Counted from the stretch's first letter, positions 16,140-25,474 are shown. The stretch is DNA of 64,000 bases from Caccovivens sp964594865 (GCA_964594865.1 CAZQMZ010000003.1:27244-91243); one strand, 5' to 3'. The notes: generated from the sequence alone by a model not told the origin. Program-made: numbers and translations.

Positions 16140-17284
16140 CTAGATTGACGACTGACGCTTATTGCAACACCCACACCAGCCATAAAAACTGCAACAGATG
16201 TTCCGCCACTTGAAATGAAAGGAAGGGGAAGTCCTGTTGGCGGAATACTTCCCGTCACCACAGCAATGTTCAAAAGTGTTTGAACGGCAATGACAATTCC
16301 AATTCCGCATGCAAGCAAACAACCAAAACGATCTTTGGCATTTAAACCAATTTTGAAAAGTTGATAGACCAGCAAACCAAAAACAAGAATGACAGCAATG
16401 CATCCGACATAACCCAACTCTTCGCCTATTATTGAAAAAATGAAATCAGATTCGGCAAATGGCAAGAAAAGATATTTTTGGCGCGACTGAAACAACCCCA
16501 CGCCAAACCAACCACCATTGCCAAGAGAATAGAGAGATTGGATGAGTTGAAAGCCTTCACCTTGTGGTGAAGCCCAAGGGTCGAGAAAGGCAAAAAGACG
16601 TTTTAAGCGATATGGTTCTGTCAAAATCAAAACCGGCACCATCACACCTGCCATACACGAAAAAATGATTGTATGCTTTTTCGTTATCCCGCCAACAATC
16701 AACATGAAAAATGTGACAATTGCCAAACACATTGTCACGCTCATGCTTGGCTCGATGATGACAAGCACACACAAAATTCCAGCAACTGCAAGTGGTGGAA
16801 GAAGTCCTTTGAAAGATTTGATTTTGTCATGCTTTTCGGAGAGATAACACGCCAAAAACAGCACAAGCGAAAACTTTGCAATCTCAGATGGTTGAATGGA
16901 CACTCCAAGAAAATTGACCCATCGATTTGCGCCATAACTTTGCACGCCGAAGCCGGGCACAAACACCAAAACAAGCAAGACAATGCTCCCCGCCAAAACC
17001 CAATATCGAAATTTTTTGAGAACGTGATAGTCAACAAAAGCAAAAAAGAACATTGCAACAAGCCCAAGAATGACGCCAAAAATTTGTTTGAACAAGAAGA
17101 AATATTCGTTTCCATAGCGATAACTTGCCGAATATGAACTTGCGCTGTAAACCATAAGACAGCCAAACCCAGCAAGAGCTATCACCAAGAGAATGACAAA
17201 AAACTCTTGTTTCGAAAAAATTTTCTTTGATGAAAAATTTATTTTAAACTTATTTCCAATCACACTCAACGACTTTTTTTTCAT
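16130..17284 (-). CDS. ftsW: FtsW/SpoVE-type peptidoglycan polymerase
   Basis: A 384-residue SEDS protein with about ten membrane helices, the family that polymerises lipid II into glycan strands with a class B PBP. Motifs are VYSASS near the first helix, NRWVNFLGVSIQPSEIAKF near residue 140, the ESDFIFSIIGEELGY segment near 285 that carries the functional acidic site, and the C-terminal PTGLPLPFISSGGTS. A basic cytosolic N-terminus of about 40 residues precedes helix 1. The ATG shares one base with the murD stop (TAATG), so translation is coupled. The cluster position suggests FtsW or its sporulation counterpart SpoVE; sequence alone does not separate them. Confidence 0.9.
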   Translation of the reverse strand: MKKKSLSVIGNKFKINFSSKKIFSKQEFFVILLVIALAGFGCLMVYSASSYSASYRYGNEYFFLFKQIFGVILGLVAMFFFAFVDYHVLKKFRYWVLAGSIVLLVLVFVPGFGVQSYGANRWVNFLGVSIQPSEIAKFSLVLFLACYLSEKHDKIKSFKGLLPPLAVAGILCVLVIIEPSMSVTMCLAIVTFFMLIVGGITKKHTIIFSCMAGVMVPVLILTEPYRLKRLFAFLDPWASPQGEGFQLIQSLYSLGNGGWFGVGLFQSRQKYLFLPFAESDFIFSIIGEELGYVGCIAVILVFGLLVYQLFKIGLNAKDRFGCLLACGIGIVIAVQTLLNIAVVTGSIPPTGLPLPFISSGGTSVAVFMAGVGVAISVSRQSRKK

Positions 17285-18585
17285 TAAAATCCTTCTTTCA
17301 AATTGCTTAGGATGATATTTTTGAAGCACTCGCCCCTTTCGGCATAGTTTGAAAATTCATCAAAACTTGCGCATGCCGGCGAAAGTATGACATAGTCACC
17401 TTTTTCAGCATCTTTTATACAAAATTGCACCGCGTCATAAAACTTTTCAAACACTGCACGCGAATAGCCATATTTTCTGGCAGATTCTGCAATCTTTTCT
17501 CTTTCTTGACCGAAACATATCACTTTTTTGACGGCAAACTGACGGCAAAATAAATCGTCATAGTTGATGTCCTTCCCTTCACCGCCCATCAAAAGCAAAA
17601 TACTTTTGCCTTTGAATGCTTCCACGCACGCTATGGTGCTTGCAACGTTGGTGGCTTTGCTGTCATCAATGAACACAACATCATTCATTTCTCCCACTTT
17701 TTCCATGCGATGAGAAGCGGGAAGGAAGGTCTTGATTGGTTCGAAATAGGCACTTGGTGGAAGTTTGAACTGACTGCATATCGCCACGCTTGCCAAAACA
17801 TTCTCCAAATTCTTTTCGCCCAAAAGCGGAATGTCACTTATACTGACAATTTTGCGCTTGCCGGCATATATTTGGTTTTTCCAGACATAGACACCCTTTT
17901 TTATTTTATTTTTGGAAAAATAAAGGCAATTTCGGTGCTCAATTTTTCTTGCATTTTGATCGTCCAAATTCAAAATCAAAACATCCTTTCTCTTCAAATT
18001 GTCTGCAATCTTGCTCTTGACACACATATATTCTTCAAAACTGCCGTGCCTGTCCAAATGATCTGGCTGGACGTTCAACACGCACGCCACATCCGCACGA
18101 AAAAATCTGCTTGTTTCAAGCTGAAAACTTGACACTTCACAAACAACAACACTGTCTTTGGTGGTTTTTTCACAAACTGCCGAAAAAGGAAGACCAATGT
18201 TTCCGCACAAAAAAGTCTCATATCCAGCCGACTTGAGAATTTTGTTCACAAGCATACACACCGTCGTTTTGCCGTTTGTGCCAGTGACCGCAACAATTTT
18301 TCCGCGTGAGTTTAAGTAGGCAAAATCAATCTCGGAAATCACAGGAATTTTTCGTTCTTGAAACCTTTGCAAAAGTGTATTATCTCGGCATTTCACTCCC
18401 GGACTTATCACCACCAAATCCCAATCTTTTTCTTCCGGATTACGCTCAAAGCCAATTTGGTCAAAGAAGCGCACATCTTCATCGTAAAAACTGACATACG
18501 CACTCTTTTCTTGCAAAATTTTGATGACCGCTCGTCCACTGTCGCCAAGCCCATACACCAAAATTTTCTTGTTTTTCAATTTCAT
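17284..18585 (-). CDS. murD: UDP-MurNAc-L-Ala:D-Glu ligase
   Basis: A 433-residue Mur ligase that adds D-glutamate to UDP-MurNAc-L-alanine in the cytoplasm. The N-terminal Rossmann part opens KKILVYGLGDSGRAV; the ATP loop is AVTGTNGKTT near residue 100; the central domain has EVSSFQLE and LNVQPDHLDRHGS; the C-terminal domain has HRMEKVGEMNDVVFIDDSKATN, a MurD signature. Length and domain order are normal. It overlaps ftsW by one base and follows mraY by 15 bases on the minus strand. Confidence 0.95.
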   Translation of the reverse strand: MKLKNKKILVYGLGDSGRAVIKILQEKSAYVSFYDEDVRFFDQIGFERNPEEKDWDLVVISPGVKCRDNTLLQRFQERKIPVISEIDFAYLNSRGKIVAVTGTNGKTTVCMLVNKILKSAGYETFLCGNIGLPFSAVCEKTTKDSVVVCEVSSFQLETSRFFRADVACVLNVQPDHLDRHGSFEEYMCVKSKIADNLKRKDVLILNLDDQNARKIEHRNCLYFSKNKIKKGVYVWKNQIYAGKRKIVSISDIPLLGEKNLENVLASVAICSQFKLPPSAYFEPIKTFLPASHRMEKVGEMNDVVFIDDSKATNVASTIACVEAFKGKSILLLMGGEGKDINYDDLFCRQFAVKKVICFGQEREKIAESARKYGYSRAVFEKFYDAVQFCIKDAEKGDYVILSPACASFDEFSNYAERGECFKNIILSNLKEGF

Positions 18586-18600
18586 ATTTGCTCCGTTGAC

Positions 18601-19566
18601 TTAAATTCCAACGGCCAAAACCCCCGCCAAAACTGCAAGCGAAACTGCCATTGTTATAACTATATATACGATGACAATTCGATTTTCATGCACTCCTTTT
18701 TGCTCAAAATGATGATGAAGCGGTGCCATCAAAAACACTCGCTTTTTGGTGCGCTTATAATGCAAAACTTGAATGATGTCTGAAAGTGCTGAAAGCACAA
18801 ACATCACTCCCATGATTGGAAGAAGAAGTTCCAAACCTGAAAGAACAGCCACGACTCCAATAAATCCCCCAAGCGCCAGCGAGCCAGTGTCACCCATGAA
18901 TATCTTGGCAGGATAGCAATTGAAAAGCAAAAAGCCCAAAATGCCACCGCAAAGCCCAAAGCAAAGCATTGCCAAATTGCTCATTTCCATTTCACCAACA
19001 ACCGCCAAAATTATACCAAAAACAAGAACATAAACAAAACTCACTCCACCTGCCAGCCCGTCCAAACCGTCGGTCAAATTGACACTGTTGGCAGTTGCCA
19101 CAAGCACAAAAATAACAAGCGGAATGACCGCCCAACCGATGTCAAATTTCCACGAAAAGAAAGATATGCTTGTCCTGTCCGACAAAAAAATATAGACAGC
19201 CACCACAACAGCAATGCCAACTTGTCCAATAATTTTTTGATATGGTCTGAGCCCTTCATTGTGATGATTGTGCACCTTCAAAAAGTCGTCCAAAAATCCA
19301 AGCAAAGCATAGCCCAATGTCACAGCAACTGCAAACCATGCAAGAAAAGAGTCTTCTGAAAATAAAAAGAAGGTTGAAAAAAGGAGCACTATCAAGAAAA
19401 TAAGTCCGCCCATTGTTGGAGTTCCTTCCTTTGACGCATGCTTGTCCACATAATGCAAAATACTTTGCGACGCTTTAAGTCTTTTGCAAACTGCCAGCAC
19501 AACAGGAGCGATTATTGTGGCAAAAATTAAACACAAAAGTCCACAAATTATGAATTTAACTACCAT
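18601..19566 (-). CDS. mraY: phospho-MurNAc-pentapeptide transferase
   Basis: A 321-residue polytopic membrane enzyme that makes lipid I from UDP-MurNAc-pentapeptide and undecaprenyl phosphate. Signature segments are HASKEGTPTMGGL near residue 45, LGFLDDFLKV (catalytic aspartates) near 90, NSVNLTDGLDGLAGG near 160, AKIFMGDTGSLALGG near 220 and MAPLHHHFEQKG near 283. The ATG lies inside the last codons of murE, a seven-base overlap, with AGGGGGAAAG as ribosome site. Its presence directly after murE means murF is not in its usual place. Confidence 0.96.
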   Translation of the reverse strand: MVVKFIICGLLCLIFATIIAPVVLAVCKRLKASQSILHYVDKHASKEGTPTMGGLIFLIVLLFSTFFLFSEDSFLAWFAVAVTLGYALLGFLDDFLKVHNHHNEGLRPYQKIIGQVGIAVVVAVYIFLSDRTSISFFSWKFDIGWAVIPLVIFVLVATANSVNLTDGLDGLAGGVSFVYVLVFGIILAVVGEMEMSNLAMLCFGLCGGILGFLLFNCYPAKIFMGDTGSLALGGFIGVVAVLSGLELLLPIMGVMFVLSALSDIIQVLHYKRTKKRVFLMAPLHHHFEQKGVHENRIVIVYIVITMAVSLAVLAGVLAVGI

Positions 19567-21011
19567 TCTTTCCCCCTATTTGCAATTGGGTTGGAATTTT
19601 CAAAACATTCATAAACCACATCAAAATCGTTATATGGCTTTTTCACGCCCGCCACTTCTTGATATTTTTCCGCACCCTTTCCGGCAATGATAATCAAATC
19701 ACCGCCATTCGCTTTTTCAATCATGTTTCTGATTGCCGTCCGTCTGTCAGGCTCAACAAAATGCTCTTTCTTCATCCCTTTTTCGATGTCAGCGATTATG
19801 TCAAGCGAATTTTCGAACCGCGGATTATCATCGGTCAAACAGACAACATCGGCATATTTTTCCGCGACGGCTCCCATTTTGTGCCGTTTGTCGCGATCGC
19901 GATTTCCACCACAGCCAAACACAAGATAAATTTTTTTGTCAGTCAAATTTCGAGCCGTTTTAAGCACATTCATAAGACTGTCCGGCGAATGCGCAAAATC
20001 GATGACAACATATTTTCCGTCAATTTTGCTGACATTAAATCTCCCTTCAACAGGATATATGAAATTCAGCCCGTCTTGCAATTGCTTGCCATTCAGTCCC
20101 AAAATATGACAGACCGAAAGCCCTGCAAGACAGTTTTCGATGTTATATTCTCCAATCAGGTTGGTCTTGACACTGACAACATTGTCACAAACATTGCCGT
20201 CGAATCGCGAACCTTCCAGCGAACAAAAGGTGTTTATGGCAAAGGTATCGCAAGGATTATGAAGACCATAAGTCGTCAACGGAACATCACAATTTCCAAT
20301 CAATTTTCGTGCCGAATCATCATCTACACAAATCACCGCGTGCTTCATGTTCGCTCTTGAAAAGAACTTCAATTTTGTTTGCTCATATGCTTCAAAGTTT
20401 TTGAAATAATCCAAATGATCCTGCGTGATGTTTGTCAAAACGCCAACTTCAAACATAATTCCATGCACCCGCTTTTGTTCGATTGCGTGCGCCGAAACTT
20501 CCATGACAACATATTCCACACCGGCCTCGCGCATTTCATAGAAAGTTTTGTGCAAGAAGTCAGCATCCGGAGTTGTCAGTGGACAGTCCAAAACATGCCC
20601 ATTATAAAACACTCCATTTGTGCCAATGATAGCACATTTTTTGCCGTTACGTTTCAACATCTCGGCGATGATATGCGCAGTGGTGGTCTTGCCATTTGTT
20701 CCCGTCACACCAACAATTTTCAAATCATCACAGGCACGATGATAAAAATTTGCACATGCGGTGGCAAAAAGTTCTCTCGTATTGTCCACTTTAATCGAGT
20801 TTTCATACGGCAAATCAAAGTTGCAAACAACAAAAGATGCTCCATTTTCTTCGGCTTCCAAACATCTTTCTTCTGCCTTTTGCCGATCTTTTGTCAGGCA
20901 AAAATAAATCTCGTTTTCGTCGACGGTTTTGCTGTTGCGACTTATCTGTTTGATGTCAACATTTTGAAACCTTTCAGACAAATTGTTTCCAATAATTTCT
21001 TTAAGAAGCAT
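19560..21011 (-). CDS. murE: UDP-MurNAc-tripeptide synthetase (meso-DAP type)
   Basis: A 483-residue Mur ligase that adds the third amino acid of the peptidoglycan stem. It has the MurE N-terminal domain (VDIKQISRNSKTVDENEIYFCL), the ATP loop VTGTNGKTTTAH near residue 105, HAIEQKRVHG near 170, ITQDHLDYFKNFE near 190, and DNPRFENS near 400. DNPR is the motif that marks meso-diaminopimelate specificity, so the wall is predicted to be DAP-type. AAAGGAG site. It is the first gene of a murE-mraY-murD-ftsW run with overlaps or very short gaps. Confidence 0.95.
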   Translation of the reverse strand: MLLKEIIGNNLSERFQNVDIKQISRNSKTVDENEIYFCLTKDRQKAEERCLEAEENGASFVVCNFDLPYENSIKVDNTRELFATACANFYHRACDDLKIVGVTGTNGKTTTAHIIAEMLKRNGKKCAIIGTNGVFYNGHVLDCPLTTPDADFLHKTFYEMREAGVEYVVMEVSAHAIEQKRVHGIMFEVGVLTNITQDHLDYFKNFEAYEQTKLKFFSRANMKHAVICVDDDSARKLIGNCDVPLTTYGLHNPCDTFAINTFCSLEGSRFDGNVCDNVVSVKTNLIGEYNIENCLAGLSVCHILGLNGKQLQDGLNFIYPVEGRFNVSKIDGKYVVIDFAHSPDSLMNVLKTARNLTDKKIYLVFGCGGNRDRDKRHKMGAVAEKYADVVCLTDDNPRFENSLDIIADIEKGMKKEHFVEPDRRTAIRNMIEKANGGDLIIIAGKGAEKYQEVAGVKKPYNDFDVVYECFENSNPIANRGKEW

Positions 21012-21105
21012 AATCTCTCCTTTTTCATATTTTAATATAGAAATTATTCAATCTTGTTGCGAAGTCAAAAAAAGTTAAAATTAGACAAAATTTTCAACCT
21101 AAAAA

Positions 21106-22206
21106 TCATTTTTTCACTTTATCCACAACTTCTTCAAAAATTGCCAATGCGTCACTTGGAAATGCTTTGACAAGTTGATTTTCTTTCTCCAAATTTGTTT
21201 TACACTGCTTTAAAACGGCACTTAAAATGTCCTTGAAAGACAACCCTTCAAACAAATAAAACCCCAAAGAGCCGGGAATGGTGTTGATTTCGTTGACATA
21301 GAGTTTTTCAAGTTTCTCATCATAAAGAAAATCCACACGCACAATGCCCTGACAATCAAACAAACGATAGACCTTTTCCGTCATATTTTCAATTCGACGC
21401 ACCAATTTTTTCTCAACCGTTCTGCTTTTGGATTCAGTGGAGAGATATTTGTCATCAAAGGAATATATCTCCCCTTTGCCCGTCACTTCATTGACCTTTG
21501 AAAGAAAACAGTTTCCATCAAAAAAGAAACATGCACAATTATATTCGCGAAGATTTTCCACCATTTTTTCCACAATAATTTTGTTGTCGAACTCAAATGC
21601 CAACTCAACCGCTTTATCAAAATCGGCGACATTTTTACACACAGAAATTCCAATCGAACTTCCCAAATTCGCCGGCTTGACAATGAGCGGAAATTTGATT
21701 TTTTTGAGCACTTTGTTTTTCTCAAACGTTCGATATAGTGTCACAAACAATGGTGTGTCAATGTCATTTGCCTTGCAAACATCCTTCATAACCGCCTTAT
21801 CCATGCATAGCGCCGAAGAAAGCACCAACGGCGAACTCTGCGCAACTCCGCACGTTTTAAACACTCCCTGCACCGCACCGTCTTCGCCGATATTACCATG
21901 GCAACAATTCAAGACTGCGGAAATTTTTGCATATTCCAAAAACTTCTTACCCTTTTTCATCATAAGAACATTTTCGCCAAGCACAAAAGTGACTTGACGA
22001 AGTTTTTTTCCATATTTTTGAAAATTATGATAGATTTTTATGTCGTCTAAATTTTTTCCAATCCACCATCGACCATTGCGATCTATGTAACAAAAAATAT
22101 AATCATATTCTTCCGGCAAATTTTTGCCCACTTGCAAAGCCGTTATTATGGAAATGTCATGTTCGACGCTTTTCCCACCAAACAACAAAAGAACGTTTTC
22201 TTTCAT
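21106..22206 (-). CDS. ddl: D-alanine-D-alanine ligase
   Basis: A 366-residue ATP-grasp enzyme that makes the D-Ala-D-Ala dipeptide. It opens NVLLLFGGKSVEHDISIITA, has the HGNIGEDGAVQG motif near residue 98, the ATP-grasp lysine segment FPLIVKPANLGSSIGIS near 175, and GIVRVDFLYDE and YVNEINTIPGSLGFYLF with the metal ligands near 288 and 308. Those residues fit D-Ala-D-Ala synthesis; I see no clear sign of a D-lactate or D-serine enzyme. It lies 94 bases upstream of murE and has its own promoter, whose -10 box ends six bases before the ATG, so its message appears leaderless. Confidence 0.92.
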   Translation of the reverse strand: MKENVLLLFGGKSVEHDISIITALQVGKNLPEEYDYIFCYIDRNGRWWIGKNLDDIKIYHNFQKYGKKLRQVTFVLGENVLMMKKGKKFLEYAKISAVLNCCHGNIGEDGAVQGVFKTCGVAQSSPLVLSSALCMDKAVMKDVCKANDIDTPLFVTLYRTFEKNKVLKKIKFPLIVKPANLGSSIGISVCKNVADFDKAVELAFEFDNKIIVEKMVENLREYNCACFFFDGNCFLSKVNEVTGKGEIYSFDDKYLSTESKSRTVEKKLVRRIENMTEKVYRLFDCQGIVRVDFLYDEKLEKLYVNEINTIPGSLGFYLFEGLSFKDILSAVLKQCKTNLEKENQLVKAFPSDALAIFEEVVDKVKK

Positions 22207-22212
22207 GTGAAA

Positions 22213-22242
22213 TATATATGCCTTCTTTCAAAATCTTGACAA
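22213..22242 (-). promoter_or_regulatory. promoter giving leaderless ddl mRNA
   Basis: On the minus strand: -35 TTGTCA (22237-22242), 18-base spacer, -10 TATATA (22213-22218), six bases (TTTCAC), ATG. A GAAAGAAGG stretch lies 14 bases before the ATG, too far for a normal ribosome site. Confidence 0.65.
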
Positions 22243-22257
22243 TGAAATCACAAAAAT

Positions 22258-23490
22258 CTATTCACCAAAACAAACAGACAAAGGCTCTTTGCTTTTGAGT
22301 GAACGGTTTGTTATTCCGTTGACGTTATAGAAAAAAGTTTGTCCAACACGCAAAAATTTTTCAGAACCTGAAATGACAAGAATTTTTTTGTAATATTCTC
22401 CATTGAAAACCCCCAGCTCCCGCAACTCAATTTGTTTGAAGTTGACAAATGAAAGTTTGTTTGAGCCTTTCATGAAAAGACGTTTCAGTGTGAGATATTT
22501 TTCTTCCAATTTTTCGTCAATCTCTCCATTAAGCCAATTTATCCAAATCTTTTGTGGAAGAGAACGATTAAAGAAAAAGTCAAATTTTGGATTTTTGGTT
22601 TTGACTTGTAGATTGAAAATTTCGCAACATTTGACACGTGCAATTTCCTTAAATTTCACGATGTCATGAAATCCTTTGAACGAAAAACTCTTTTCTCCAA
22701 AATTGAAAAAGACAAAACTTTCTTCTCGACCAGCAAGAGTGAGTTTAACTTTGACATTAATGCAAGAGAAAATGGAATTTTCCAAACCGTCCACTTCCGA
22801 AAAAGAAAATTTTGCATTTCGACAGATGAAATTTAAATATGACTTTTCTCTCGTCAACAAATTTTCCACCAAAATGCTTTTTGCAAGTCTTTTGAAAAAA
22901 TAATATCCTTTTTGAAGAGGAAGGTTGAATTCAACGACAACACTTTTGGTGTCTTTGCTCGAATTTTGTATTTTCAAAAAATGGTTGTTTCCATTGAGCA
23001 CAAATTCTGTATAATCCACGAAAAAGTCATCAACAACAAGTGTTTGATGCAAGGAAAAATCTTCAAAATTTGGATTTAAAATTTGATTGTTGACCTTGAA
23101 AAACTTGTCCTTGAAAAGCAAGTTATAGTTTGAAGAAGATTGATAGTTTATGTTGAGTTTGTTGATCATCTCTAAGAACGCTTTTGAACTTGTATGTTTG
23201 CTGAAAATAACAACATTATTCAATCTCGACAACCTTTTTTCTTTACTTCGGTCGAAACTGTCAGTGGAAATCAACAAATTGAATTTTTCTTCTTTTTCGG
23301 CAAGTTCGAATGCTTTGAGAAGAGGTTTTGTCAGTTGTTTTTCAAATTTAAATATCGGTTTTTCAACATCCACACCGTGTTCAAAAAGGATACGCCGATC
23401 CAATTTGTCGTCATACACAATTGGTGCATGAAATCTCACACGGTTCAAAATAGATTTTTTTGCTCTTTCGATATATTCCTTCTTTGTCAT
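22258..23490 (-). CDS. unknown 410-residue protein
   Basis: I do not recognise this family. The protein starts MTKKEYIERAKKSILNRVRFHAP, has no signal peptide or membrane helix, and is rich in Phe, Asn, Lys and beta-strand-like segments (VVVEFNLPLQKGYYFFKR, VKVKLTLAGREESFVFFNF), so it could be a cytosolic beta-sandwich, for example a carbohydrate-active fold. The chosen start has an AATAAT box six bases upstream and no ribosome site; a longer frame to 23541 is possible. It lies between the cell-wall cluster and rnpB and ends 52 bases before ddl starts. Function unknown. Confidence 0.6.
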   Translation of the reverse strand: MTKKEYIERAKKSILNRVRFHAPIVYDDKLDRRILFEHGVDVEKPIFKFEKQLTKPLLKAFELAEKEEKFNLLISTDSFDRSKEKRLSRLNNVVIFSKHTSSKAFLEMINKLNINYQSSSNYNLLFKDKFFKVNNQILNPNFEDFSLHQTLVVDDFFVDYTEFVLNGNNHFLKIQNSSKDTKSVVVEFNLPLQKGYYFFKRLAKSILVENLLTREKSYLNFICRNAKFSFSEVDGLENSIFSCINVKVKLTLAGREESFVFFNFGEKSFSFKGFHDIVKFKEIARVKCCEIFNLQVKTKNPKFDFFFNRSLPQKIWINWLNGEIDEKLEEKYLTLKRLFMKGSNKLSFVNFKQIELRELGVFNGEYYKKILVISGSEKFLRVGQTFFYNVNGITNRSLKSKEPLSVCFGE

Positions 23491-23566
23491 GGATTGATTA
23501 TTGCCAATCTGTGTGAATTTTAGACATTGCAAATCTTGCATACATGATGTGTAAATCTTACACTAC

Positions 23567-23616
23567 ATAATGTGTGGTATGCAACATAATACGCTATATT
23601 TTGTGGTGGTATGCAA
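23567..23616 (+). repeat. dispersed hairpin repeat, copy C
   Basis: Starts ATAATGTGTGGTATGCAAC, then ATAATACGC, then a second unit TATATTTTGTGGTGGTATGC. It abuts the rnpB terminator on its right side and is upstream of the unknown 410-residue gene. Confidence 0.85.
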
Positions 23617-23617
23617 T

Positions 23618-23643
23618 AAAAAAAACACTGCCAAAGCAGTGCC
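23618..23643 (-). terminator. rnpB terminator
   Basis: On the minus strand CACTGC, loop TTTG, GCAGTG and a T-run, six bases after the P1 helix of RNase P RNA. Confidence 0.88.
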
Positions 23644-23648
23644 TTTGT

Positions 23649-24002
23649 GTCAGTTGAACTGTAAGCCGAGTTCTGTTTTTGATGGTCATCTATCCAGACT
23701 TATTGTCGCCAACAAGTTCAAGCGGTGTTTTTGTTGAGCGTGAAAGAACGCACATTTGCTCAAACTTAACCTTGCATCGGGTGGGGTTTACAGAGCAATG
23801 ATTGTTGCCAATCATCCGGTGAGCTCTTACCTCACCTTTCCACCATCACCATACCACATTGCTGTGATATGGAAGTCTATTTCTGTTGCACTATCCTTGA
23901 AGTCGCCTCCACCAGCCGTTAACTGGCACCCTGTTCTTTTGATGCTCGGACTTTCCTCTCTGTGCTCTTTGTGAACACACAGCGACCATCTGTTCAACTG
24001 AC
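23649..24002 (-). ncRNA. rnpB: RNase P RNA
   Basis: About 354 nt. The ends pair as helix P1 (GTCAGTTGAAC with GTTCAACTGAC). Conserved core blocks read on the minus strand are AGGAAAGTCCGAGC near 23952, CAGGGTGCCAGTTAACGGC near 23920, AGTGCAACAGAAATAGAC near 23890, GGTGAGGTAAGAGCTCACCGG near 23830 and ACAGAACTCGGCTTAC near 23667. It is the catalytic subunit that trims the 5' end of tRNA precursors. It has its own promoter and terminator, so it is expressed apart from the upstream DisA-domain gene. Confidence 0.95.
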
Positions 24003-24008
24003 AATATT

Positions 24009-24037
24009 ATTGTATCACATTCATCAAAAAAAATCAA
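24009..24037 (-). promoter_or_regulatory. rnpB promoter
   Basis: On the minus strand: -35 TTGATT (24032-24037), 17-base spacer, -10 TACAAT (24009-24014). Transcription would start about seven bases later, at the first base of P1. Confidence 0.75.
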
Positions 24038-24051
24038 GTCTTTTCAAAAAA

Positions 24052-25410
24052 TCATCCAACGTTGAAAATTTGTTTAACTTTTCCTTGTTTGTCAACACTG
24101 AACCCTTGCATAATTCCATCTTGCGAAACTTTGATTGCCACACCATATTTTGCCATTGTTGTGGTTGCTGCAAGTCGCCCGCCACCAAGACTGCCAGCTT
24201 CAATTTTGATGATTGCACCAACAGCAATGATTGTGCCGTCATAGTCAATGATCGTTGCACCATCCACAGATGTCATTTCTTCGATAAGTTTTCTGTCAAG
24301 CTCAAATAACTTTTTTCCGCCAACAATTTTTCTTATTGCCGTGGTCTTGACTGACTTTGTTTTGTTTAAAAAGTCTTCATACGACAAACTAAATTTTTCA
24401 ATGATGTTCTTTGCATTGCCGATGTTATAAAGTTTTTCCGCTTCTTCAAGTTCCAACTGCTTTTTCATATTGAAATGTTCTTCGGAAATGATGTCAGACG
24501 CATCGATGTGATTGAGAGCTTCCAAAGTCTTATCTTTGTTGATATAGGCAATGCACGCGCCATTATATGAAAATGAACAATCCAAAGCAGTGTTGTATAT
24601 TGCGCGCCTGATCTGCTTTGCACCAAAAGAAACATTGCTTTGCAAAAGCCTGATGATTTCGTCATGAGAATAGACGCACCAACGCCCATTTCGTTTTGCA
24701 AAAAGAAGTTGGTGGGCAGCAAAAATCAAAATGTCCGCCTCTTCTGTCAAAACAATTCCAATTCTTCTTTCACTGCAAACCCTTGCCAATCTATCAAAAA
24801 TGTTTGGCGAAATTGTTGGAACAGTTTTTGTTCGCTTTAAGTTGAGATAGCCAAGAAGATTCCCGTGTTTGTCAAACTCCAAAAATGAAGAAATACCATC
24901 TGTGAAGAGAGCAAAGAAATCGTGTGACATAATTTGTTGATAGTTCACTTTTGTTGAACTTTCGCTCGTCAATGCCAAATTGACCAAAATTCCAAGTTTG
25001 ACTTTGGAACCTTCATAACTTCTTGCTGCCCAACTTTCAAGATAGCTGATTATACCCAAAATTGTGTCCGCCCCGCTTTCCGTGATGCTTTCTATAAGCG
25101 CTCTTTCAATCGCCAAATTGTATAGATGAATCAAATACATCTTGTCGGTGATGTGCATCAAAGCGATGTCATTGATTTCACGAATAATCGAACGAATGAG
25201 TTCCACCTCAAAAGTTTTGAACGCCTGTCCACGTTTTAAGATAAGACGATAGTCATCCGATTTTGAAGGTTTCAACAAAATGGTGTTGCCCTTTCCAAGC
25301 GCAACTTCCATATCCCTTGAAGAAGATTCTGTCTCTCCAACAAGATTTGAACCGGTGAACAAAGGGACAATAAGTTTGCCAACAATATCATAGAATTCAA
25401 GTTTTTCCAC
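24052..25410 (-). CDS. DisA-type nucleotide-binding (diadenylate cyclase-like) domain protein
   Basis: A 452-residue protein with the diadenylate cyclase (DAC) fold at its C-terminus, the reverse of DisA, where the domain is N-terminal. The DGA motif is at residues 383-385 (SVDGATIIDYDGTIIAVGA). The position of the RHR motif is filled by GGGRLAATT at 409-417, so only one arginine remains. The first 320 residues may include a second, sensor-like domain (DFFALFTDGISSFLEFDKHGNLLGYLNL near 165). It resembles c-di-AMP domain proteins with a DACNV-type sensor region. Whether it makes c-di-AMP is open. GTG start with a full AGGAGGTG site; it lies between sigK and rnpB. Confidence 0.72.
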   Translation of the reverse strand: MEKLEFYDIVGKLIVPLFTGSNLVGETESSSRDMEVALGKGNTILLKPSKSDDYRLILKRGQAFKTFEVELIRSIIREINDIALMHITDKMYLIHLYNLAIERALIESITESGADTILGIISYLESWAARSYEGSKVKLGILVNLALTSESSTKVNYQQIMSHDFFALFTDGISSFLEFDKHGNLLGYLNLKRTKTVPTISPNIFDRLARVCSERRIGIVLTEEADILIFAAHQLLFAKRNGRWCVYSHDEIIRLLQSNVSFGAKQIRRAIYNTALDCSFSYNGACIAYINKDKTLEALNHIDASDIISEEHFNMKKQLELEEAEKLYNIGNAKNIIEKFSLSYEDFLNKTKSVKTTAIRKIVGGKKLFELDRKLIEEMTSVDGATIIDYDGTIIAVGAIIKIEAGSLGGGRLAATTTMAKYGVAIKVSQDGIMQGFSVDKQGKVKQIFNVG

Positions 25411-25474
25411 TGCCCACCTCCTGTTGTTAATAAACTAATTAGAAAGAAAAATGACACAAAACCTATTTAACTTA

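Noticed and set aside
23150..23523. Plus-strand frames opposite the unknown 410-residue gene, considered because that gene has no known family
   Set aside because: The minus-strand frame is far longer and continuous, and the plus-strand frames have no ribosome site.
23642..24310. Plus-strand frames across the rnpB area
   Set aside because: The stretch is RNase P RNA with clear conserved blocks, P1 pairing, promoter and terminator.
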